Below are positions 23,176 to 35,892 of a stretch of 64,000 nt of DNA, piece by piece. Numbering within the stretch: the first letter of the stretch is position 1; each line of letters starts with the position of its first letter. Source of the stretch: Gonapodya sp. JEL0774. Lineage: Eukaryota > Monoblepharomycota > Monoblepharidomycetes > Monoblepharidales > Gonapodyaceae. The position numbers and the translations under genes were made by a program. Location of the stretch: contig JADIIX010000013.1 of NCBI GenBank assembly GCA_027604505.1, positions 210,762 through 274,761 of the forward strand, written 5' to 3'. The notes under the pieces are model-generated. The model was given only the letters and a program-made list of their open reading frames with translations, made no database searches and had not been told where the DNA came from.

Positions 23176-23566
23176 CTATAGTTCGGAAACGACGAAAGAT
23201 GGTTTATGCGGGGGGATGGATACAAGAAACGATAACACACAGAGAGGGTAAAACAGAAGTCGAAATTCACGAACGGGCTCCTGATTCCGCCAGATTCGCG
23301 ATTCACGGTGGTGATATACCCATTTCACATCGAACAGAAGGAACTATCCTCGGATCACCAAAACCCTGTGTACCACTCCAATCGCTTTCAACCAACGTAC
23401 TTGTTTTGGGAACTACCAGAGCCATTGCAACGCTGATGCTGGGGTTGGTATGGATCAGGATTGTATTTGCGGGAATGCGGCACTACATGGAGCCGCCACC
23501 ACATACTTTTAATACTTTGTAGAAAACTTTGTTTCCACGCACGATAGAAATAAATGAGAAGATCCG
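23176..23566. other. Short gap between alcohol dehydrogenase and kinesin genes
   Basis: Probably holds the first exon or promoter of the alcohol dehydrogenase and the 3' end of the kinesin transcript. No recognisable motif is present. Confidence 0.35.
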
Positions 23567-25245
23567 TCAACCTTTCTCTCCTGACTCGGTTCCCGCGGCC
23601 ATGATCGCTAATATTTCTGATTCCATTTGCCGCGATGCAGCAGCCTGAGGTCTCGCTTTGAGCTTCTTCTTACGGTCTGCCGTTCGCGCGTCAATCAGTA
23701 GTCTCCACAATTCTATATAGAACGCCTTGGCACGTTTCTCCGTTATTCCTTTACAGCGAAGACACCGCTCTAGGAATTCACCCTCCGGAATTCGGAGAAT
23801 TTGCCGCCCGGATTCGGTTGGACATAGAATTTCCGGATCCACAGGACTTATTGCTACCCATTTACGGAGATACGCGTTGTCCCAAGTGGCTGGGTTTTTT
23901 GCATTGAACTCCATGTGGAACCTTGCTTTTGGGATCGGGACACGGAGAGGTTCGATATACCGGAGCGTGTTAAGTGTTGCGGAAGTATCGAACACGCTAG
24001 GGGGTGGAACACATTAGCGAAATTCACTGCGGAAAGTACGATTTAATCAACTCTCACCTTGGTGAAACACACGCAAACACAACCGTTCCACAGCGCCTCC
24101 GTGATTCCAGTTCAAATACGTCCTTCAGAAGGAGAGTGAGACGATTCAGGCGATAGGGTATATGAACGTGCTTGTCTGGAGAGAGGGCAGCCATTGCACG
24201 GTTCCGGATACAGTCCTTGAGCGCCGACAGGCTCTTGTTAATCTCCTTCGTTTCTGCAAGGCGCTCCTTAGTGTGCTCGGCTACATCTGCAGAGTACTCA
24301 GATCCCGCCAGGTCTACCAGATACAGCAATCCGTCCTCCGATTCGGGAACACGCTGATTAACAATCCTCAGACGGTGAACCGCGTGCGATCTGGATGACG
24401 TGTCATTCTTGAGAGTGCTTTCAGTCCTGCGAAGGAGTGACGCTTGCTCCACGAACTGCTGAAGCTCACTCGCATTGGTGACTTCCGTTTCTTTCGTTCC
24501 GACAACTTGAACCGATCCGAACTTGTCCTCTGCAATTTGAACTGATTGGCGCTCGGCCAATAAATCATACGTGTTGGGTCCAAAAATTTCAAAAGCGCTG
24601 TAATGAATAGAAAAATCGGCATTATCTGGGATTGGCGTCGACGGATCTTGACGGCGACGGTAGCTACGAGCGACCTCGAAAACGTCCCGGGCAACGTTTT
24701 GGGACATGGCTAAGAAGCCCAAATGGTTGCATGGAAGAAATCAATCGTAAGAACGTACAACTGCCCTCACCAGCCATGGTGTAAGTCTTGCCGCTACCTG
24801 TCTGCCCATATGCAAGAACCGTTCCAACACCCCCACCCAGAGCGAGCTCAACGATACCGCTTAGCGCGTTTTGATAGACTTCCTCATTGGTTCTCTCGGG
24901 CTCAAACGCCAGATCAACTTCAAAGCTGCTTGTCCGGATTGCCCCAGGCCCACGATGGCTGCTCGCCACTGGTACGTGGACGTGCACCTGTGGATGTCGT
25001 ACGTCCACAACCTGGAAGCAGCCACGGGCAAGCTCGTTGGGTAGAAGGGGTCTGACACGTACACAAACGACTGTGTCAGTTTCCGTGGTACTGTCCTGAC
25101 CCACGAGACCTGTGCCCTCATTCAAAGCTGATGGCAGAGGTTTGGCAGGCGAAAGAGAAAAGGAAGAGCGAGAAATGGAGTTGAGGATGAACTCGCGGTT
25201 TTCCAGGACGGATATTTGGATTGGGGAATTCTGGACAGTCTGCAT
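23567..25245 (-). CDS. Short kinesin motor protein with a C-terminal helical module
   Basis: Three exons (25245-24771, 24709-24058, 23996-23567) give 518 residues. Kinesin motifs in order: VVCVRVRPLLPNEL, P-loop GQTGSGKTYTMA, FEIFGPNTYDLL, switch I NDTSSRSHAV, switch II LVDLAGSE, EINKSLSALKDC, HIPYRLNRLTLLLKD and TLNTLRYIEP. It should move on or depolymerise microtubules using ATP. After the motor, about 110 residues (WDNAYLRKWVAISPVDPEIL and later TEKRAKAFYIELWRLLIDAR) look like a compact helical, possibly SAM-like, module. There is no long coiled-coil stalk. The usual PYR-x-SKLT is PYRLNRLT, and the Gly after TYTM is Ala. The family class is uncertain; kinesin-13/KIF24-like is a guess. Confidence 0.85.
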
Positions 25246-26136
25246 TCAGAAAGCTGCGAGACCAAACGGCCCACTTCATTCGTTAGTGCTTTGTATCGTG
25301 GGGTTGCTGAGAGCCGACCTATTCCATAGCAAGACAACACCAAGAAAGCAACCAAAAGGACCCAATATCGTAATCCTTTCCGAATTTGGTCGCAGCAACC
25401 GTTGCGATCAGGCTGCATTTTTTCAAGATTCAACTGTCCAGTCCCAAGCTGTTACTCCGACGCCGTCGAAACCCTGGCAGTTCGAAGAGGAAAGACGACG
25501 GGAGATCGCTTACATAGTCAGTTACCTGAGCCCCAGGAAATAAAATTGTTGTCCGATTCGCGGGTGCAAGTTGCAGATGCTGGGGGAGCAACGGCACGAA
25601 CATGAAAGCATGATTACGTAGTTGTTGGAACAAATTAACCCTCAATTATTTCTCAGAGCTTCCCCAAAGAACAACGACTGAAGTTCAGAAACTGAAGGAA
25701 GATGTATGGAAAATTGCGACAGTGAGTGATACTTGTACGGCTGATTGCCTCAAAGTGATGTGCCGTCTGCTGAAAAATGGATTGTATGTTCAATAATACA
25801 CCAATCGGTGCTTTATCTCATGTTGGTGCGATTTCATTTCCCTCCCTGGGCGTATTTATCGCACTGGGGTTGAGGATGCTGACGTTGTGACCTCAAGTCA
25901 AGTGAGGAGTGCTGATCGCAAATTACTTCTCCAACCTCTCTTCCCAATCGTTGGATTCCGCGTTCAGATCGAAACGCATCATCATCAACGCAGCTTCCCG
26001 TTTCCTGAGACTCGATAGCTCGCGTTTGGGTGTGACTCTCCCATCCACCAACACTTCTGTCCCCGCAATCCCCTCAATCCCCGCTGCTTGTCCTTCGCCA
26101 CTCATACCTCCCCCGTCAGATACCGTCCGTAACACC
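25246..26136. other. Divergent region between kinesin and ABC transporter
   Basis: Contains the promoters of both genes. A minus-strand frame at 25433-25122 starts MNLEKMQPDRN and holds a hydrophobic stretch (YWVLLVAFLVLSCYGIG) then a short helical segment. It overlaps kinesin exon 1 in another frame and I could not splice it to anything, so it is not called as a gene. Confidence 0.4.
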
Positions 26137-29100
26137 ATGGGTGGAGACAACCAAGCAGAGACAGAGCGAACACACGCCCTTGAAGAATCCATTCCCATGA
26201 CGGGAACGGGGAAAGGGGATACGCCTTCCAACACCATTCATCCCGAAGGAAACGGTGATTCAAGTGGCAAAGATGGCGGGGAATCTTCTGAAAAGGCGAT
26301 ATCAAAAAAGACGAAATTCACGGGAGAAGTGGAGGAAAAGCCCAAACGCGTCACAATCATACAATTGTTAGTTCGCTCCGCGGTTTGCCTCACCCTTTTC
26401 GCGACTTACCAAATTTCGTTATTTGCTCAAGATTTCGATTCTCTACAACTGTCGAACGCCTCCTCATGGGTATTGCCTGCATTGCTGCCATGGTGTCAGG
26501 TGTTGCTCTTCCACTCCTGAACGTCTTTCTCGGAGGTGGGTTATTTACTCCTCAGACCATTGTTTCGACAATGATAAATCTGTTCTCTGAATAGATATTA
26601 TCACGACCATAACCACCTACAATCCCCTCTGCGACTCAAGTGATCCAAAGATTCGCGCTGACACTCGTGCTGCATTCGGTGGAATTGAATGCGGTATTGA
26701 CAAGTTCAATCAAGATATCCGCAGTGGATGCATCATTTTTGCCATATTAGGATGTGTTCAATTCGCCTGTGTTTATCTACACGTGAGCATAAGTGTCAGA
26801 CCGCCGTACTGGATCCGCGCTGATTTCTCTTTCGTCCAAATGGAAATGGAATTTTGATTTCCTCAGAATGTTATCTTTTCCTACACTGCTGAAACTCAAG
26901 CTAGAAGAATCCGGGAAGCTTTCTTCCACTCTCTCCTATCTCAAGACCAGGGCTGGTTTGATGTGGGTGTTCGTTACTCGATCTTTTGCCAGCTGCGCTA
27001 CCACACATGACACCTTTCTATTCATTGAGTAGAGCCAACTCACGGGAGGCCTTGTAACACGAATTACTGCTGATATTGCGCAGGTCCAAGAAGGGCTCGG
27101 TCCAAAGGTGGGGGCGCCTTGTTTATGGATCCTCACTTTCATACAAACTGAGGTCTCCTTTTGCAGATGTCACAAATTGTGCAGTTCACGACTTCTTTCT
27201 TCACCGGTATCATTCTTGGTTTCACCAAAGGATGGCAGATGTGAGCACCACACCATCTCGCCCTTTTGCTCACATCTTTAATCTCAATTTCCGAATTGCA
27301 AGGACTCTTGTGATTTTTGCGGGAGTTCCCGTCATCGCCATTGCTGGCGGGACACTGGGAATTCTTTTGCAATCTGTTGCCACTCAAAACGCCTCGGCCT
27401 ATGCCGGTGCTGGAGCAGTTGCATCCCAAGCCTTTACCGCGATTCGTACCGTCGTGGCTTTCGGAGGGGAAGCGAAAGAGGAACGAAAATATGAGAAGCG
27501 TTTGGATGAGGCTTATGCGATAGGACGTCGAGCAGCTATTATTCAGGGAACCGGCATTGGTGTTGGTGAGTGCGCCTGCTGTTTCATTGTACGAGGCATT
27601 CGAAGCTTATATCGAGCAACTTCACCTACTTAAAAACCTTGATCTGTCATTGAAATCCAGTGAACATGTTGATATACTTCGGTATGTTCTGGTTTGCCCG
27701 TTCTGGATCTCGTTCTGGACTCGAATATTTACCCCATTTCTTCAGTGTTTGCTTTCGGCTTTTGGTACGGCTCCACACTCGTTGCAAGTGGGCAATATAA
27801 TGGAGGTCAGGTTCTGAGTAAGTACGATCTTCAATCACTTGCGTCCCTGGCGTGGCTTTTAACTGTGATTGTACAACCTCCGCAGCTGTGTTTTTATCGG
27901 TTCTTGTGGGCGCTTTCTCTCTCGCGACAGTTGGTCCCAACATTCCTTTCATCTTCACAGCGCAGGGTGCTGCGTTTCAGTTGTACGCCATAATTGACCG
28001 CAAATCGCCAATTGACCCTCTGTCGCAGGCCGGCGAGCGTCCACCAACTGTTCAAGGCCGCATCGAACTACGTAATGTTACTTTCCGCTATCCATCACGC
28101 ACCGATGTCACGGTCCTTGACGACTTCTCCCTTGTTGTGGAGCCCGGTCAAACAGTTGCCCTGGTTGGTGGCTCCGGAAGTGGCAAGTCCACGATCGTGA
28201 AATTGGTCGAGCGTTTCTATGATGCCGAGAAAGGGCAAGTGTTGCTTGATGGACGAGACGTGAAAGCCTTGAACGTCGACTTTTTGCGCACAACCGTGGG
28301 GATTGTATCTCAGGAACCTGTTTTGTTCGACACGTCAGTGCGGGAAAACATCTTATACGGATTGAGCCTTGAAGCTCGCAGGAACTTGTCGAAAGAAAAG
28401 TTGGACGAGATGGTTATCTCAGCGGCAAAGATGGCGAATGCGCACGAATTTGTTTCAAATTTACCCAAGGCCTACGACACTGTCGTTGGTGCACAAGGAG
28501 GGCAAATTTCCGGTGAGTAAATGTGACTCAAATCTTACATCTGCTGGTTGAGTATCCCTTCGTTCTTTGCTTATCGATACTTTTCTCGTGGGCATAACCG
28601 TGATTCTTCTGGATCAGGTGGTCAGAAGCAGAGAGTAGCAATCGGTGAGTCTCCTGTTCAATTATTTTCTATATTCGTATAACAATTGTCGTCGTGTCGT
28701 TCCAGCGCGTGCTATTATTGGAAATCCCGTGAGAATATGTTTTTATACGTCTTCTGTTTGTGTGCAGTGATGAACTCAACGGTCACGTCAGCGAATACTC
28801 CTCCTGGATGAAGCGACCAGTGCCCTTGACACTACAAGGTAATTGCTGCTGGTCGGTACCTTGAAGCAAAGGGTTAATGCAGCTATTGCAGTGAACGACT
28901 TGTACAAGCTGCATTGGATAAAGCAGCAATGGGAAGAACGACAATTGTTGTTGCCCAGTACGTGAAATGGTTTGAGCTGGACACTTTAGTCTCCACTTCT
29001 CACGAAATGCGCCCTCAGTCGTCTATCCACCATCAAAAATGCATCAAAAATTGTAGTCATGAAGCTGGGGAAAATTGTAGAAGCAGGAACCCATGAGGAG

Positions 29101-32100
29101 CTGATCGGCAACAATGGACTATACTCTGAATTGGTTCGTGTTCAAGAGCTTCGGATGAGCAGACGGAAATCATCTGGAGCGATCAGAAGCAGCCGCAAAT
29201 CCTCACTAGCTCTGTCAGAAGAGGGACGGATATCCACGGGGACCAAACACCTTTCACACCCTCTAACAGTCGTGCCAGGGACGGGCGTAGAGGCTACCGC
29301 TGAGTTGGAAGACGGTTTGCCTGTTCCCATCGTTCCCGTGAAGCAATTGGAGGAGCTTGAGAATCCGGAAACCGAAGAGTCCGAGGATGATTCCGTAGAC
29401 AAGACGGGGCAAGACGTGGTTCTTTCACTGAAGCGGGGACAGTCGACGGAGCTCATGGCGCTCTCTGCAGAAGAACGCAAGAAAAGAATCCGAGAGGCTG
29501 AGTTCGAGCGACTCTCGAAGCAGCCCACGCCTTGGTTTCGGTTGTACCGAGCTGCACTTCCCCAGTTGTAAGTATATATGTATATGGAAACGCAACGCTA
29601 TTGCGTGATTCGCTCTAACATTGTTTGACAGACCACTCTATATCGTCGGTATATTGGGTGCAAGTGTGAATGGGGCAATTTTCCCTATTTTCTCGGTGCT
29701 GTTGTGTGTATTGGAAAGATTTCACCTAGGATTCTTCTGCAGATCTCGAATAACGTGATTTGATGTTTCTGCTCAGCTCTCGAATCTTGAATGTTTACAG
29801 ACCTGACAATACCAACGTGCAAGGGGATGCCAAGTTCGTGTGGCCTGTTCTCCCCGAGATTGTTAACCATTCACCTTTTATTGCTTTTCTATGAAGCTTC
29901 TGGTCTCTCATGTTTATTGTAATCGGAGTTGTGGGACTATTTTCAAATTTTGCGGCCTTGTCATCTTTCAATATCGGTGGAGGTAACATGAGAACACGCA
30001 TTCGCCAAAATGAGTCATTTTTGATGCACCTACCCAATATCTTCACCTTTAGAGGCGCTTACGCGAAAACTTCGTGCTCAGTCGTTTAGTGCGCTATTGC
30101 GTCAGGAGATTGGATTCTATGATGATGAGAAGAACAGTGTGGGAGCTCTGACAACCAAGTTAGGTGGGTCCAAGGGGTGGTATGATTTGATCTGAGGCGA
30201 AGCCTCAATGTTGCTTTCCCAATTTTGAATAAAAAAATAGCCGAAGAAGCGAGCGAAGTTAAGGGTCTCGTTGGGGGGGTTATTTCCTCCTTGTTTTCAA
30301 CTGTGGCAACAATCGTCGTTGGTCTGGTTCTGATGTTTACAAACGGATGGTATGCAGATTTGCTCCCTTCAACTGCTTGTTTTCATGTTCGAGTTTTACA
30401 ATCTTCTGCTCTCATCAACCGACAGGCAATTGACCTTGTGAGTCGATTTCTCTCTATATTGCCAATATAGAGTTCTTACAAGGTTCTGTTGGGCTTTCAG
30501 GTGTATCATCGTTTTCTTCCCATTGCTTGCATTGGAAGGTTACTTCCAAATCTCGGCAATGAAAGGTGCAAAGGAGCAAATCGCGACACTATATGCTCAG
30601 AGCAACCGCGTTGCCACGGAAGCGATTTCTAACATCAAAACGGTGGCTACACTCGTGAGTGACCACCAATAATCCCAACTCGTGGGCGATATGCACCAAT
30701 TGTGTTATTGTAGAGGAAAGAGGAGATGTTCTTTGAACAATTTCAGTCCAAACTTGAAGAACCATATCGGAGCGGTGTCAGCACCGCACTGCGCACTAGT
30801 TTAGGCCTGGGTATTGCGCAAGCTATGCAATTTTACATGAATGCATTCAGTGAGTGTAGTTAGTATCATTGTCGGTTTATTTAGTGGCCATAACTTTTGC
30901 TCGCCAGCTTTCTTTATTGGTGGAAAATTCGTGGCAAGCGGTCTGTACACCGGTCTCCAGCTCCTTTCTACTTTCTTTGCAGTCCTATTTACAGCGCAAC
31001 AAGCTGGCCAAGGTGGGTGAATTGTTGTCACCAGTAGATTGACGAGCGGCCACTTGATATTCGACATCACGCTAGCATCATCTTTCGCACCAAATATTGC
31101 AAAGGCACGCGTTGCAGCTGCTACAATATTCGAATTCCTTGATCGGATACCGAGAATCGATTCTTCTTCCGCTGAGGGCAAAAAGCCAAAAGCACAGGGC
31201 AATTTTGAAGGGAGCGGAATGGAGTTCTCCTACCCAACTCGATCCGATACTAAAGTACTCAAAGGTCTGGACGTTCGCGGATTGAGAGGCCAAACTATCG
31301 CCTTGGTTGGACCATCAGGTAATATTCATTGATCGCTTTCTGAGTGATATCTCACACACAAAATCAATCTTTCTTTCAGGATGCGGGAAAAGCACTGTAA
31401 TTGCTCTCCTCGAAAGATTTTATGACGTTTCTGGCGGGTCGATGAATGTTGAAGGAGTGGACACACGCGAGTGGCATCTCCAGACTCTGAGAAAGGAGAT
31501 GGCGCTTGTCGGTCAAGGTGAGGTTAGACGTATCAGCCTTTGTGCCTCGGATACCCCATTTCACACGTCAAGATCCTTCATGTCTCAGAGCCTATTTTGT
31601 TCAGTGGCTCGATTCGTGAAAACATTGCCTACGGGGTGCCGGATAGCGAGCTGGAACCATCTCAAGAGCAAATTGAGACTGTTGCTCGAATGGCAAATAT
31701 CCATGATTTTATTATGACCCAGCCTCAGGGTTATCATACAGAAGTGGGCGAGAAAGGTGGCCAATTATCCGGCGGACAAAAGCAGCGGTAAGTCGATTCG
31801 CAAGTTTTCTTTGCGAAACTGTGTTAGTAATCGATTTGTCGGGAAAGGGTTGCGATTGCGCGAGCGTTGATTCGCAATCCCGAAATCCTATTGCTTGATG
31901 AGGCAACCAGCGCGTTAGATTCAGAGAGGTGAGATCTTCCTGCCAAATTCTCAGGGTTTATTGGTATGAGCAAAGTTCCCCTGTCACATAGTGAGAAAGT
32001 TGTAGAGCTTGCATTGAAGGTTGCGAGCAAAGGACGTACCACTGTCTCTATTGCTCACCGTCTTTCGACTATTCAAGACGCAGACGTCATCTTCGTCATC

Positions 32101-32205
32101 AATCGTGGTGCCGTCGTTGAGTGGGGAAAGCACATGGATCTGATTGAACAGAAAGGTCAATACTTCGAGCTGGTGAATCAGCAAAGATTGGGGGCCGCAC
32201 CGTAA
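26137..32205 (+). CDS. ABCB-family full ABC transporter (P-glycoprotein/MDR type)
   Basis: A TMD-NBD-TMD-NBD exporter that would use ATP to pump hydrophobic compounds across the plasma membrane. The start ATG at 26137 has a good context (acaccATGG). The N-terminal cytoplasmic tail is followed by TMD1. NBD1 has Walker [10 protein letters not shown], signature GGQKQRVAI, Walker [14 protein letters not shown] and H-loop AHRLST; NBD2 has Walker A GPSG|CGKST split by an intron, signature LSGGQKQR, Walker [14 protein letters not shown] and AHRLST. Both catalytic sites look complete. The linker (about 29180-29540) is acidic. I traced exons such as 26137-26366, 26432-26535, 26595-26782, 26867-26962, 27033-27107, 27167-27240, 27303-27565, 27661-27681 (21 nt) and 27886-28512. 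The total is about 27 exons, several under 30 nt. Substrate unknown. Confidence 0.93.
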
Positions 32206-32697
32206 GACACAGATCTACCGCATCTCGGTTCCACTTGCCGTGGTGCTTGAAGATGCTGTCTGAAACGTCCCCACTAACATTCTTGGTGCTTCGAAGTGTA
32301 GATAACATAGAATGACATATAGATTAGTAGATCAGATAGATGACTGTAGATGACATGTAGGTTGAACACGAAACCACATTCTTAGTAGTACACAGACTTG
32401 ATTAGAAACGGAGGATTCACTGACAATCTCGCCAATTTCAAACCAAGACAACTCCAACTCCAATTGCACCGAAAAAACCGTCAGGGACTAATTCACCCCA
32501 CCAGTAACCCTAAGGCTGGGACTGTTTGTGGGTGGTGTGGATCGCACAATTCAAGCGCCGGGATAGAGTTTCTAATTATGCAAGTAATGTGCTATTCAGG
32601 AGAATTGATTGTAAAACTACCATGGTATTCTAAGAAAGAACGAAAGATACTGTGAAACCCATCCTTATGCGGATTGATGCTGATATCTCGCGCTCAA
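32206..32697. other. Convergent 3' intergenic region
   Basis: Lies between the stops of the ABC transporter (+) and the Clr2-like gene (-). No coding signal is seen. It should hold both terminators and poly(A) sites. Confidence 0.45.
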
Positions 32698-35600
32698 TCA
32701 CCGGCAATCATATCCAGAGCTCCGGTCTCCTCCACACTCACGGTACAACCTCATGGTCTCTCCCAAATTTGAACACGCTCCAAAACGCTTTTCGTCCACA
32801 CCCCACGGACTGATTGACGTGATCGACCACCGAGGCTTCCGTGAAGAATTCTTGTCTGGCCACTCAGAGTGAGCGCGTCCCGCGACCTCACTCCAGACAC
32901 TAATCTCTCGATTCTCCCCTGTTCTGATCCACCGAACGTCACCTGGATTCTTCTGGGGCTGCCGTGATGCGCTTGGAACCAACAAAGACCGAAATCTAGG
33001 ATCTCGGGACTCCTGCACCTTGGTTCTGTCAACGAACTGACGGCCTGCGCCGGGCTCAGTCTGCCAAAAAACGTCTCCTTTGAGAACAATGTCTTCGACA
33101 TACCGTCTGTCTTCGACAAACTGTCTGTCTACGACAAACGGTCTCTCTCTTTGCAAGCCGATCACAGGTGAAATTTCATCCACATCGTCCCATCTTTTCT
33201 TTGGTAACACGAATTGTCCGGGCTTTCGAATGATTTGACCAACACAGAGAAACTCCGCCGATCTACTCACTCGACGAAAGCCGTTAATAGACGAAGCCCG
33301 CAAGTTGCCTGCGGACTCAAGACGTTCAGCTCCAACCTCATTGGAAACTATTTTCACAAGGTCGCCAACACATATTATGTCCACTCCGAATCTCAGTGCA
33401 AGAATGGAGCTTTTGTTACTGGAGTCAACCTTTAGAGATAATGTTCCAGACACACCCATCAACTGTGCTGCTCCACGGTTCCAGAGGGTACATCGTCCAA
33501 CATTTCCACTTCGCCACAGTTCAATAGGCACAATATGTTCGGCTGAGACTATTTCAGTTTGACCTGGAGCATCAACGTCGAGGGATGAGACTGGTAGCCG
33601 CCGCACCTCGTATGCGAGAGGCCGGTCTCGATTTGCGCCTTCATGGACTCCCCACCTCTCCAGAATGTAACGAGCAGATCGCGCCGACGGCACAGCAGCG
33701 GTCGGCCTGCGAAATGTTCCCATCGTCTCCAGGTCCGGTCGACCGACTTCGTTGAGAGATGACACAAGCACCAGAGCGTGTTCTTCAGAGTCCGTATTAC
33801 TAACGGCGTCCGCTGAACGACCAGGTAAGCATGAATCACCTGATTCCCTTGAGTTGAGCGCTACGTCACTGATGCCTTCACTAAGCGTAGGAGTAAATAG
33901 ATCTCGGTATCGAGGAGCGTCCAGAGGATTAAGTGTGGGAGACGCAGCCATCGTTGAGTCGCGAGGGCGGGTATCAGGGGATAGATATGAGACACCATCG
34001 GCCTCTGAGTGACCACGAGCAGGTTTAAGCGCTGGAGATAGAACCTGCCGGTTCCCGATATCATCCACAGGTGAGTATTGGGGCCTTGAGATGAAGTTCC
34101 TCGCCTCGCTTGCAGATGTCACCAGTGGCAAATAGCTCGTTACAACTCCAAGATCCATAGCAAAATCTTCTTTGAGATCGAGTTCAGGTTGTTGCGGAAA
34201 AAAATTTGAAGCTGCGTGCTGCAGAGGAAACAGGTCATCCCTCGAGGAAGGTAGAATCACCTCGACTTTTAGTTGCGACTTCAGCAATTGTGAAGAGGGC
34301 GAGCAGCCCCTCTCATCGTCTATACTACTGAGATCTTCGCCAACGTCGTACAGTCGGTCCTCAGACATTGTGTTACCCGCAAAAGCAAAAGAGGAGTTCT
34401 GACGATTGGAGAGAGGGGGGCACGGTGCAACAGCGACCGGGTTGGGTGGAGGAGACGTGGATATGTTTAAATGCGGTTCCAAATCATGTTCCATTATCCA
34501 GTGTTGGGAACCATCCTTAATGGTGTGCGGCTTTCGTGTGTTTTGTTTCACGTTATCATCGGGTAGTGGCCGAACGACCAAGACAGGCCTGGGAGTCGGA
34601 AGAAAACGGGCGTTTCCATTCATCACCAAATGTTTGGGATCATTTCGGAGACCTCAGACGGAAACCCACCACATCACCTCTCTCACATCCTGATCATTCT
34701 CTTTTTCTTCCTTGTTCTCCAACACCACAGCCCAAGCAATATCCCCTGATCTATATCCTAAGTGCCATTCCCACTTGATCGGTTCTCCCGCGTTTGGAGC
34801 AACGACTTCGACTAAGGTGGCACCGCGCTTGTGGGAACGCTTATGGGACAGACTTGAAGGGGGAAGAACAGACGAGGAAGCAGGCCAAGAGGAGACTCTA
34901 ATGCCGGAATAGGAAGACCCGGGAGGGTTTAGTCGGCGACGCTTTGAAAAGTTCCCGTTGTCTGCAGAGTCCGATTCGTCTTCCCCAGAAAAGGATGAAC
35001 GATTAAGCCTACTAGTTCGACGATCAGAAGATTGCGCTGGAGAAGGAGATGAGTTTGGAGGTTTGGAAAGTGAGCTGTGAACTTTCATGCTCCTCCTTGG
35101 AGGCAGGGCGCCTGGGGCTCTATTTGACGGATTGCGAGCACCCCGCGGAACCCCACCACAGTACTGACACAAGCACGCTGGCACAACTACATTAGGTGGC
35201 AAAACTGCCAGAGCTGGCTGACCCGTGCGCAGAGAGGGAGAACCAAAAGTAAGGTTATCGAGAACCACGTCCAATGGTCGCGTCAGGCTGGGAGTGGCCC
35301 CATTCTCCTTCGTGCTCTTCCGAATGGCTTCATCAACACTCTTTAACCACTTGAGGTGTGGCGCGAACTCGTTCGGACTACGAAACCTTCGCCTCCCCGC
35401 CATCCCAAACAAGTAGAAATCCGTCCTCCTCCTCTCATTCCGCGCTCGAGAATGTCCAAACAGCGCATATCCACGTGGCCAAGCTGTGAGTCCACAAAGA
35501 GGAAGCCAGTGCGACTCAGAACGGGAGCCTTGGGCGAGGAAAAAGCCGGAGGATTGTTCGGTGGACGGATGGTTAATGGGGTCACCGTCTGAGAAGAGAG

Positions 35601-35892
35601 GAGGGGAGACCGCTGAAGAATTCGTGAGCGGAGGTGGGACGAAAGTGGGGGACGGAGCGGCAGTTTGAGAAGTTGACCGGTTACGCATGCTGTACGTGTT
35701 GCTGATTGGGGAAGATGACTGTGATCGAGAGGGGGAACGACTCACTGCACTGAGAGCGTCAGGCGGGCTGTGCAAAAAGATAAACCAATTCACGTAATAT
35801 TGTAATGGTGTGGTTCACCGCAGCACTTCTCACCATGCAGCTTCGACGTCTCTGGATCCCCCTTCATCCTCCTCGCTCACTCGTTTGTGCAT
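32698..35892 (-). CDS. Clr2-like transcriptional silencing protein, in-frame TGA at 34654-34656
   Basis: Clr2 is part of the fission yeast SHREC heterochromatin-silencing complex. Exon 1 is 35892-35834 (MHKRVSEEDEGG), spliced in phase to 35767 onward. A block near residue 135 (DFYLFGMAGRRRF, RSPNEFAPHLKWL) resembles the Clr2 N-terminal domain motif, followed by a CxxC (CLCQYCGG) and GYRSGDIAWAVV like the second Clr2 block. The frame reaches MWWVSV then TGA at about residue 391, and continues open in the same frame for a further 650 residues down to 32698. Later parts are Ser/Pro-rich with ELWRSGNVGRCTLW and several Arg-rich repeats. The stop could be a real truncation, a skipped short intron, or a sequence error. 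If the stop is real the product is about 390 residues. The family call rests on motif recall and needs a profile search. Confidence 0.6.
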
